Shown here one piece after another: positions 1 to 4,867 of a stretch of DNA of 6,379 nt. Made by a program: the position numbers and the translations under genes. Source of the stretch: Ruminococcus sp. UBA7158 (GTDB taxonomy: Bacteria; Bacillota; Clostridia; Oscillospirales; Ruminococcaceae); NCBI GenBank assembly GCA_002491605.1, contig DKWG01000025.1:1-6379 (forward strand), read 5' to 3'. The notes beneath the pieces are model-generated. The model was not told the origin of the DNA. It was given only the letters and a program-made list of their open reading frames with translations, and did not search any database. Within the stretch, counting starts at the first letter, position 1, and every line of letters begins with the position of its first letter.

Positions 1-112
1 TGCCGAGTTTTGCTCAAGGCTATAATAAATGCTTCTGAAAAGCCGAGTAACAATAATCCAAATAAGTTCTCACATCAATTCCGCCCCTTACACAATTAAT
101 ACCGACCATATG

Positions 113-334
113 TTAATGTATCTGCCGGTTGGTTTTCATTGTGTCTTTTATATTCCGGAGTTGGTAATGAAACTTGCTTTTTTCACGCATTAATATTCGC
201 TTTGGTATGCCTAACACAGCAATCTCTTTTTCTATTTTGCTTATTGTCTCCTCTTGAATCATTTTTGTTGATTCTAATGAAATGATGTGTTCTAAGAATG
301 TTATGTAGTTTCTATAATAGTAAAATCCATTCAA
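113..334 (-). CDS. Doubtful small hypothetical ORF, possibly a gene remnant
   Basis: The 73-codon frame opens with TTG (332-334) directly after an in-frame TGA (335-337), with no Shine-Dalgarno sequence at a sensible distance. The product is charged and mostly helical: an aromatic start (FYYYRNY), then a Glu/Lys/Ile-rich stretch at about residues 22-40 (for example EETISKIEKEIAVLGIPK) that could form a coiled coil. I do not recognise the family. The same frame stays readable on both sides of its stops. Upstream it runs back to a possible TTG at 419-421, broken only by TGA at 365-367 and 335-337; downstream, past the TAA at 113-115, it runs about 30 codons to a TAG at 20-22. It lies downstream of the near-consensus promoter at 451-479. 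I infer a decayed or mutated gene rather than a working 73-residue protein, but a chance open frame in AT-rich DNA is possible. Confidence 0.33.
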   Translation of the reverse strand: MNGFYYYRNYITFLEHIISLESTKMIQEETISKIEKEIAVLGIPKRILMREKSKFHYQLRNIKDTMKTNRQIH

Positions 335-445
335 TCAATCTATCTGTTCATTATCTGATTTCATTCATATGTTATCTTCTGCGATAGCAAGAAAGAATGC
401 TTTTCCTCGTTTTCTTTTCAATTTACTTAATCATCTAACTATTAA

Positions 446-458
446 TGTATATTATACA
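446..458. promoter_or_regulatory. Perfect 13-bp palindrome, candidate XRE operator
   Basis: TGTATA-T-TATACA is a perfect inverted repeat with 6-bp arms and one central base. It covers the -10 box of the minus-strand promoter (451-456), so a protein bound here would block RNA polymerase. The adjacent gene encodes an XRE/Cro-like regulator, a family that usually binds short dyads in its own intergenic region. An AT-rich dyad overlapping TATAAT can also arise by chance, so the operator role is inference. Confidence 0.42.
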
Positions 459-479
459 CCACATTAGGCGTAAAGTCAA
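451..479 (-). promoter_or_regulatory. Near-consensus sigma-A promoter, minus strand
   Basis: On the minus strand TTGACT (474-479) and TATAAT (451-456) are separated by exactly 17 bp. That is one mismatch to the vegetative consensus, with optimal spacing. Transcription would begin near 444 and run leftward into the AT-rich region and the doubtful ORF, away from the XRE gene. It is one of the two strongest promoter matches in the window, yet no intact gene follows it here. Confidence 0.72.
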
Positions 480-523
480 GACAAAATACATCGATATAGT
501 ATTATTTTTTAGGGGATGATAAG

Positions 524-757
524 ATGAAAACATATGTTGAGCGCATACGGGATTTGCGGGAAGATCACGACTTGAAGCAAAAGGATATTGCGCTACTGCT
601 TGAAACTACACAACAGGTTTATTCAAGATATGAAAACGGAACAAATGAAATCCCACTGCATCATCTTATCAAGCTTGCACGATTTTACAATGTCAGCCTT
701 GATTACATCGTCGGAGAAACGGATGTAAAGAAAAGGTATCGAAGTTCATTGGAGTAA
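524..757 (+). CDS. Small XRE/Cro-type helix-turn-helix transcriptional regulator
   Basis: The 77-residue protein is almost wholly one HTH_3/XRE DNA-binding domain (about residues 7-63). Helix 2 is around QKDIALLL (19-26), the recognition helix around TQQVYSRYENG (29-39), and the typical XRE closing segment is LIKLARFYNVSLDYIVG (48-64). A short basic tail (KKRYR) follows. There is no metal-binding, peptidase or ligand-sensing domain, so it is a minimal repressor of the phage- or plasmid-control type. The start is supported by AGGGGA (511-516), 7 nt before the ATG. I see no strong plus-strand promoter; the best -10-like sequence lies near 495-502 without a matching -35. The gene diverges from the 451-479 promoter with its palindrome, which suggests control of the leftward transcript and perhaps of itself. 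It ends well before a strong bidirectional terminator. The family call is firm; the target is inferred. Confidence 0.9.
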   Translation: MKTYVERIRDLREDHDLKQKDIALLLETTQQVYSRYENGTNEIPLHHLIKLARFYNVSLDYIVGETDVKKRYRSSLE

Positions 758-821
758 CAAAAAACTACCGATTGTTTCACACATGAGTCAGCAAAACAAC
801 AGTTTTGAAATATTGCGATAC

Positions 822-837
822 ATTATTTTAAAATAAT
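822..837. repeat. 16-bp perfect AT-only palindrome
   Basis: ATTATTTTAAAATAAT is a perfect inverted repeat between the XRE stop codon and the bidirectional terminator. It has no loop, so it is more plausible as a DNA dyad than as an RNA hairpin. Being all A/T in an AT-rich spacer it may be fortuitous. A weak 6-bp hairpin (792-797 with 802-807) lies just upstream. Confidence 0.3.
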
Positions 838-854
838 TACAACTATAAGATTGT

Positions 855-899
855 TATTAAAAAACATGGACGCCCAAAAAGCATCCATGTTTTTTAATA
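855..899. terminator. Bidirectional intrinsic terminator between XRE gene and gdhA
   Basis: The arms 855-870 and 884-899 are perfectly complementary over 16 bp. The core is ACATGGA/TCCATGT, flanked by six A on the left and six T on the right, with a 13-base interval that can add two more GC pairs. Because A and T runs flank both sides, the hairpin can stop transcription from either direction. It lies between the convergent XRE gene (+) and gdhA (-), as expected. Confidence 0.9.
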
Positions 900-918
900 G
901 CTGATTATTTATCCGAAA

Positions 919-2271
919 TTAATATGCAACGCCCTGCCACTTCATGGCGTCTGCAACCTTCAAGAAGCCTGCGATGTTTGCGCCGACAACCAAGTTGCCC
1001 TCGAAGCCGTATTCCTTAGAAGCATTGTAAGCATTGTGGAAGATGTTGACCATGATGCCGTGAAGCTTGGAGTCAACCTCCTCAAATGTCCAGCTCAAGC
1101 GCTCGGAGTTCTGGCTCATTTCAAGACCTGAGGTTGCAACACCGCCGGCATTTGCAGCCTTTGCAGGACCGAACATAACGCCTGCTGCCAAGAACTTAGC
1201 AACTGCATCGGGAGTAGAGGGCATATTTGCGCCTTCTGCAACAGCGATTACGCCGTTTGCAATAAGAGCGTCAGCTGCTGCACCGTCAAGCTCGTTTTGT
1301 GTAGCGCAGGGCAAAGCGATATCGCACTTGATAGTCCAGATACCGCGGCAGCCTTCTGTGTAAACAGAGCCGGGGACTCTTTCGGCGTATTCCTTGATTC
1401 TTCCTCTTTCAACTTCCTTAATCTGCTTAACAACATCAAGGTTGATGCCGTTTGCATCGTAAATATAACCGTTTGAGTCGCTGAGGGCTACGACCTTGCC
1501 GCCAAGCTCGGTTGCCTTCTTGCAAGCATAAATAGCAACGTTTCCTGAACCTGAAATGACAACTGTCTTTCCTGCGAAGGAATCGTTCTTCATGCACTTG
1601 AGCATTTCCTCAGTGAAGTAGCAAAGACCGAAGCCTGTTGCTTCCTTTCTTGCCAATGAACCGCCGTAGCTGAGTCCCTTACCTGTCAAAACGCCTGTGA
1701 ACTCATTTCTAAGTCTCTTATACTGACCGAACATGAAGCCTATTTCACGAGCACCTACGCCGATATCGCCGGCAGGAACGTCTGTATCAGCACCGATGTG
1801 CTTTGAAAGCTCTGTCATGAAGCTCTGGCAGAAGCGCATAACCTCAGCGTCTGACTTGCCCTTGGGGTCGAAATCAGAACCGCCCTTGCCGCCGCCCATA
1901 GGCAAACCAGTGAGGCTGTTCTTAAAAATCTGCTCAAAGCCCAAGAACTTGATAACCGAAGCGTTTACCGAAGGATGAAGTCTCAAGCCGCCCTTATAAG
2001 GACCGATAGCAGAGTTGAACTGAACTCTGAAGCCACGGTTTACTCTTACCTTGCCGCTGTCGTCAACCCACGGAACGCGGAAGATGATCTGACGCTCAGG
2101 CTCAACGATTCTATCGATTATACCTGCCTCGACTAAATCAGGTCTTTTTTCAACAACAGGCTCAAGGCTCTCTAAAACCTCGCCTACCGCCTGCAAAAAT
2201 TCCTTTTCGCCGGGGTTGCGTGCTTCAACGTCGTTGTAAACCTTTTGCAAATACTCGTTCTTGAATGTCAT
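919..2271 (-). CDS. gdhA: NADP-type glutamate dehydrogenase (hexameric class I)
   Basis: It reversibly aminates 2-oxoglutarate to L-glutamate in the cytoplasm, the main route of ammonium assimilation at high ammonium. At 450 residues it has the usual length of the small hexameric class. The catalytic set is visible: K93 (PYKGG), K117 (FKNSL), K129 in PMGGGKGGSDFDPKGKS and D169 in PAGDIGVGAREIGF; V378 and S381 (GGVATSGLEMSQN) line the glutamate pocket. The Rossmann fingerprint is GSGNVA (241-246). The beta-2 end reads ALSDSNG (262-268), which resembles NADP enzymes such as Escherichia coli GdhA rather than the SGPDG of the NAD enzyme of Clostridium symbiosum, so NADPH use is inferred. The start is fixed by a perfect AGGAGG (2280-2285), 8 nt before the ATG. 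The gene is monocistronic between its own promoter and the terminator at 855-899. Codon use is regular, and frames seen on the opposite strand are shadows. Confidence 0.97.
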   Translation of the reverse strand: MTFKNEYLQKVYNDVEARNPGEKEFLQAVGEVLESLEPVVEKRPDLVEAGIIDRIVEPERQIIFRVPWVDDSGKVRVNRGFRVQFNSAIGPYKGGLRLHPSVNASVIKFLGFEQIFKNSLTGLPMGGGKGGSDFDPKGKSDAEVMRFCQSFMTELSKHIGADTDVPAGDIGVGAREIGFMFGQYKRLRNEFTGVLTGKGLSYGGSLARKEATGFGLCYFTEEMLKCMKNDSFAGKTVVISGSGNVAIYACKKATELGGKVVALSDSNGYIYDANGINLDVVKQIKEVERGRIKEYAERVPGSVYTEGCRGIWTIKCDIALPCATQNELDGAAADALIANGVIAVAEGANMPSTPDAVAKFLAAGVMFGPAKAANAGGVATSGLEMSQNSERLSWTFEEVDSKLHGIMVNIFHNAYNASKEYGFEGNLVVGANIAGFLKVADAMKWQGVAY

Positions 2272-2314
2272 AAGAAATACCTCCTGGGGTTAAATTTTTT
2301 TCTTTACATTTTAT

Positions 2315-2342
2315 AGTATAGCACACGCTTTAAAATTTGCAA
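2315..2342 (-). promoter_or_regulatory. gdhA promoter
   Basis: On the minus strand TTGCAA (2337-2342) and TATACT (2315-2320) are 16 bp apart. Transcription would begin near 2308, giving a leader of about 37 nt that carries AGGAGG. No riboswitch-sized leader is present, so any regulation is likely at the DNA level, where inverted repeats overlap this promoter. Confidence 0.65.
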
Positions 2343-2353
2343 GTGCTAAAGCG
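2319..2353. promoter_or_regulatory. Interleaved inverted repeats over the gdhA promoter, candidate operator
   Basis: Two perfect inverted repeats interlock here: TAGCAC (2319-2324) with GTGCTA (2343-2348), and CGCTTTA (2326-2332) with TAAAGCG (2347-2353). The first pair has one half-site touching the -10 box and the other immediately upstream of the -35. They lie upstream of the predicted transcription start and so act, if at all, as DNA sites. A nitrogen-responsive regulator is a natural candidate, but I cannot name it. Confidence 0.4.
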
Positions 2354-2468
2354 AAAAATTTCAGAATTAATGTAATATCCTGATTTTAAACCGCTATTTT
2401 TTATTAATTATGAACAATCATTGCCGTGCCGCTTTCATAAATCGACTGTCTCCGCCGTTAAGTCAGCC

Positions 2469-2497
2469 TTGAAAACAATATTTTTTCATGATATACT
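2469..2497 (+). promoter_or_regulatory. dtd operon promoter
   Basis: TTGAAA (2469-2474) and TATACT (2492-2497) are separated by 17 bp, a good sigma-A match. Transcription would start near 2504, giving a leader of about 44 nt before dtd. It diverges from the gdhA promoter, with the two -35 boxes about 125 bp apart. The sequence between them (2354-2468) is AT-rich and shows nothing else I can support. Confidence 0.65.
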
Positions 2498-2547
2498 GAT
2501 TAATAATCAATTGACATAGCTAAGATTGAAGAAAGGATATCATTCAA

Positions 2548-2982
2548 ATGAAAATAATCATACAACGAGTGCTGAAGGCAAGTGTTGAGGTTGAGGGCGA
2601 AACCGTCGGCAGTATTGATAAAGGCTTTTTGATACTTTTCGGAGCCGCAGCAAACGACACCGAAGCCGACTGCGTCCGTTTAGCCGAAAAGATATCAAAG
2701 CTCCGCATTTTCGAGGATGAAAACGGCAAAACAAACTTAGGAATCAAGGACGTAGGCGGTAAAATCCTCAGCGTTTCGCAGTTTACCCTTTTAGCCGACT
2801 GTTCGCACGGCAACCGACCGAGCTTTATAAACGCCGCACGTCCCGAAACCGCCGTGCCGCTTTATGAAAAGTTCAATGACGAGCTCAGAAAGCACGGACT
2901 GCACGTTGAAACGGGTATATTCGGTGCGGATATGAAGGTTGAGCTTATTAATGACGGACCGTTTACTGTGATTTTGGAGTAG
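2548..2982 (+). CDS. dtd: D-aminoacyl-tRNA deacylase
   Basis: It hydrolyses the ester bond of D-aminoacyl-tRNAs (and mischarged glycyl-tRNA-Ala), recycling tRNA and keeping D-amino acids out of protein; it is a cytoplasmic homodimer. The 144 residues match the usual family length and align end to end with bacterial DTD: MKIIIQRV start, LRIFEDENGK (52-61), the active-site motif SQFTLLADC (77-85) with T80, NRPSF (89-93), ETGIFGADMKVEL (121-133) and the Gly-cisPro pair G137-P138 in NDGPFT. The usual family form is NDGPVT, so F139 is a mild variant next to the chirality-checking motif. AAAGGA (2532-2537) lies 10 nt before the ATG. There is no terminator between it and the next gene about 75 nt downstream, so the two are probably co-transcribed. 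The long frame on the opposite strand (2544-2813) is a shadow. Confidence 0.96.
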   Translation: MKIIIQRVLKASVEVEGETVGSIDKGFLILFGAAANDTEADCVRLAEKISKLRIFEDENGKTNLGIKDVGGKILSVSQFTLLADCSHGNRPSFINAARPETAVPLYEKFNDELRKHGLHVETGIFGADMKVELINDGPFTVILE

Positions 2983-3057
2983 CCAAATAATTCTCTATAA
3001 CCCTGCAGCAAACAGCTGCTATGCAGACGATAACATTTTTATGAAAGGATAATGACA

Positions 3058-3399
3058 ATGAACATCCAAATATTCTATAAATCCAAATGCTTCGACTCCA
3101 AAAAAGCGGAACGCTGGTTTAAAGAACGTGGTATCAAGGCTCAGATGATAGATCTGAATCAAAAGGGCATGAGTAAAGGAGAGCTTGAGAGCGTTTTAAA
3201 GGCTGTCGGCTCACTCGACAAGCTCATTGACGACAAGTCTAAATCAAACGACGCCGTTCTTTTAAAATACCTTGGCAGCGACCAAGCCAAAATTGAAAAG
3301 CTGCTTGAAAATCCGTCACTGATTAAAAGCCCTGTTGTGCGCAACGGAAGATTGGCTACCGTCGGCTATTGTCCCGAGGTTTGGTCGGAATGGAAATGA
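3058..3399 (+). CDS. ArsC/Spx-like thioredoxin-fold protein, probably not an arsenate reductase
   Basis: The protein has the compact ArsC/Spx fold: beta strand NIQIFYKSKCF, one N-terminal Cys (C11) followed by S14 as C-x-x-S, an Asp/Leu strand (MIDLNQKGMSKGEL), and the C-terminal LIKSPVVRNGRLATVGYCPEVW block typical of the family. The three arginines used by Escherichia coli ArsC fall on D58 or D59 (DKLIDDK), S91 (IKSP) and C105 (VGYCPE), so arsenate reduction is unlikely. It also lacks the CXXC of Spx regulators. I start it at ATG 3058 because AAAGGA (3044-3049) is 8 nt away; the upstream in-frame ATG at 3052 would leave only 2 nt and adds two residues. It follows dtd in the same direction and ends at a terminator. 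The substrate is unknown; a redox or stress role is only a family-based guess. Confidence 0.85.
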   Translation: MNIQIFYKSKCFDSKKAERWFKERGIKAQMIDLNQKGMSKGELESVLKAVGSLDKLIDDKSKSNDAVLLKYLGSDQAKIEKLLENPSLIKSPVVRNGRLATVGYCPEVWSEWK

Positions 3400-3431
3400 T
3401 GTCGATTCTTTATAAACGTATCGGCACAGAG

Positions 3432-3473
3432 CACCGTGCGAAATTACCGTCTTTCGATGGATTTCGCACGGTG
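3432..3473 (+). terminator. Intrinsic terminator of the dtd operon
   Basis: CACCGTGCGAAAT (3432-3444) and ATTTCGCACGGTG (3461-3473) form a perfect 13-bp, GC-rich stem with a 16-base loop, followed by a mixed T/A tract (TTTATTATATTTA). It lies 33 nt after the stop of the ArsC-like gene. The T tract is interrupted by A, so efficiency may be moderate. Confidence 0.82.
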
Positions 3474-3540
3474 TTTATTATATTTATATGCACAAAACCG
3501 ACGTAAAAAATCAAGATGCAGGACAACAGCGAAATTTATG

Positions 3541-3569
3541 TTGACTAATAGCTGCATTCATTATATAAT
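3541..3569 (+). promoter_or_regulatory. Near-consensus promoter of the zinc-ribbon membrane protein gene
   Basis: TTGACT (3541-3546) and TATAAT (3564-3569) are exactly 17 bp apart, one mismatch from consensus. Transcription would begin near 3576, leaving a leader of about 105 nt before the ATG at 3681, clearly longer than the other leaders in this window. Confidence 0.72.
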
Positions 3570-3575
3570 ATTTGT

Positions 3576-3680
3576 AAGCAGTTATTATGATTGCTTAATT
3601 GTGTCGTTTTCTTGCCGCAAAGCAAAAAGGGAACGTTTCGCAATTATCGACTTATCAATTAAATATAAAGGAGTCAGCCT
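3576..3680 (+). other. Leader of about 105 nt upstream of the zinc-ribbon gene
   Basis: The leader can form a short hairpin (AAGCA 3576-3580 with TGCTT 3592-3596) or a longer-range helix (TAATTGTG 3596-3603 with CGCAATTA 3639-3646, one wobble pair). These overlap only at position 3596. Short GACT/AGTC pairing could touch the ribosome binding site AAAGGAG (3667-3673). It matches no riboswitch class I recognise. A regulatory role is possible but unproven. Confidence 0.3.
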
Positions 3681-4772
3681 ATGATTTGTTCAAAATGCAA
3701 TTGCGACAATACTCCCGACTCGAAATTCTGCACTAACTGCGGTGCCAAGCTTGAACAGACGGTAACTGCCGCAGAGCCGACGGCAGCTGTCGGTGAAAAC
3801 GTCGGTATTCCGTCAAGCAATCCTCCGGCACAGACCTATGCCGACACTGTAGTTACGGCAGCACCTGTCTCAGAAAGCCCTGCCGAGTATACATACGGTT
3901 CGGCAAACGCCGTTCCTCCGATTCAAAATGCACAAAGCTCCGATAAATCCAAGTGCTTTGAGTATATCAAAAGCTTTTTCTCGTCACCGCTGATTTTAAC
4001 CGCAATTATTGCTTTCGGCACAAGCATGATAAGCTCTTTATTGGCGACAGCAAATGCAGCCGACTTGGCTTTCGGCTCGTTAGGCTATGACGACTACTGG
4101 TTTACAATTGCCGAAAACATTTCAACGTCGATATCCGCCTTCATCTCTTTAATACCCTCAACAGTTCTTCTGATCGGCTTTATACTCATATACTCATCAG
4201 CTAAGAATAAAGCGCATCCCACAGTAAAGGACTCAGGCTTTGCGGTTTTGAAGGTAATGAGTATTATCAGCTTGGTCTTGATTTGCATTTTATTTGCATT
4301 TGTGCTTTTGATGATGATTCTTGCTGTTCTTCTTGCTTCATTCGGCGCTAATGTCTCGGTAGATATGTTCGGTACTCCGTATTATTATTCGACCGGCTAC
4401 TCAAATTCTATCGGTGCTGCGGTTGCTGTTATAATCTTCACGACAATCATTTTGGGATTGCTTGCAGCCTTTATGATTTCATTCTCGGCGCTTACGGTGA
4501 AAACAATTTCGACAATGAAAAAAACTGCCGAGACCGGCATACAGTCCGACAAGGTTTCCTCGTTTGTAGCGGTAATATACATAATATCGGGAGTAATTCA
4601 GATTATAGTAAGCATTCCGACGACCATATACACTTCTCTGTATATGGGATTGGCATTTTACAGTGCGGCAAGCATTATCAACTCTTTAAGCTCGTCGATT
4701 TTCTGCATATGCATAGGAGCGATAATACTGTCATACAAGTCAGGAATGAAAGAGCTTATGAATAGGAAATGA
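3681..4772 (+). CDS. Polytopic membrane protein with N-terminal zinc ribbon, function unknown
   Basis: The 363-residue protein has three parts. Residues 3-20 form a zinc ribbon with two knuckles, C3-x2-C6 and C17-x2-C20 (FCTNCGAKLE), of the type fused to many Bacillota membrane proteins. Residues 26-90 are a Pro/Ala/Ser/Thr-rich, probably disordered linker. The rest is hydrophobic, with likely membrane helices near 102-123, 151-172, 188-220, 245-272, 293-316 and 335-352, giving about six spans; a Tyr/Ser-rich loop lies at 226-244. There is no signal peptide, so the ribbon is expected in the cytoplasm. No transporter or enzyme motif is apparent. AAAGGAG (3667-3673) lies 7 nt before the ATG and fixes the start. 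It is monocistronic between its own promoter and the terminator at 4809-4848. A membrane-tethered sensing or scaffolding role is a guess. The domain layout is firm, the function unknown. Confidence 0.9.
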   Translation: MICSKCNCDNTPDSKFCTNCGAKLEQTVTAAEPTAAVGENVGIPSSNPPAQTYADTVVTAAPVSESPAEYTYGSANAVPPIQNAQSSDKSKCFEYIKSFFSSPLILTAIIAFGTSMISSLLATANAADLAFGSLGYDDYWFTIAENISTSISAFISLIPSTVLLIGFILIYSSAKNKAHPTVKDSGFAVLKVMSIISLVLICILFAFVLLMMILAVLLASFGANVSVDMFGTPYYYSTGYSNSIGAAVAVIIFTTIILGLLAAFMISFSALTVKTISTMKKTAETGIQSDKVSSFVAVIYIISGVIQIIVSIPTTIYTSLYMGLAFYSAASIINSLSSSIFCICIGAIILSYKSGMKELMNRK

Positions 4773-4808
4773 TACTGTCTTTTAACCTAAAATCATAAAT
4801 ATACAAAA

Positions 4809-4848
4809 AAGCATTCGGATACGCCGCTGAAGCGTTTTCCGAATGCTT
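4809..4848. terminator. Bidirectional intrinsic terminator between zinc-ribbon gene and GH43
   Basis: AAGCATTCGGA (4809-4819) pairs perfectly with TCCGAATGCTT (4838-4848), and an inner ACGC/GCGT helix (4821-4824 with 4832-4835) extends the stem. Six A precede it or overlap its left end, and a T run follows, so it works in both directions. It separates two convergent genes whose stops lie at 4772 and 4868. Confidence 0.88.
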
Positions 4849-4867
4849 ATTTTTTCAGACGGGAAAA

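Larger units (their letters stand above)
1..523. other. AT-rich region left of the XRE gene with no clearly intact gene
   Basis: This stretch is visibly richer in A+T than the genes to its right. It holds the doubtful minus-strand frame (113-334), a strong minus-strand promoter (451-479), a palindrome on that promoter (446-458) and the XRE ribosome binding site (511-516). No tRNA, rRNA, insertion-sequence end or CRISPR repeat was seen. The compositional shift fits an accessory or decaying segment, but that is inference. Confidence 0.5.

Noticed and set aside
113..421. TGA read as tryptophan in the left-edge frame
   Set aside because: Two genes in the window end in TGA and the real genes use TGG for Trp, so an alternative genetic code is not supported; mutation of a gene is simpler.
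1067..1978. Plus-strand frames at 1067-1363 and 1733-1978 and minus-strand frame at 1248-1457
   Set aside because: They lie wholly within gdhA, whose frame is continuous and conserved; no independent start signals.
2511..2540. TTGACA (2511-2516) as the dtd -35 box
   Set aside because: A -10 at 17 bp would fall on the ribosome binding site and put the transcript start at the ATG; the 2469-2497 promoter fits much better.
2544..2813. 89-codon minus-strand frame over dtd
   Set aside because: Antisense shadow of dtd, which matches its family from end to end.
3005..3019. GCAGC/GCTGC hairpin between dtd and the ArsC-like gene
   Set aside because: Only a 5-bp stem with no adjacent T tract, so not a terminator.
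3058..3399. Annotating the ArsC-like gene as arsenate reductase or as Spx
   Set aside because: The three catalytic arginines of ArsC and the CXXC and RRP signatures of Spx are missing.
3612..3646. Cyclic-di-GMP riboswitch suggested by CGCAAAGC in the leader
   Set aside because: Only a short string matches; the conserved three-way core and flanking helices are not present.
3436..3684. 82-codon plus-strand frame between the ArsC-like gene and the zinc-ribbon gene
   Set aside because: It begins with GTG inside the terminator stem, has no ribosome binding site, runs through the promoter and leader of the next gene, and its composition is not protein-like.
4094..4582. Minus-strand frames at 4094-4288 and 4397-4582, and another at 3159-3344
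   Set aside because: Antisense shadows of the zinc-ribbon membrane protein and the ArsC-like gene, without ribosome binding sites.
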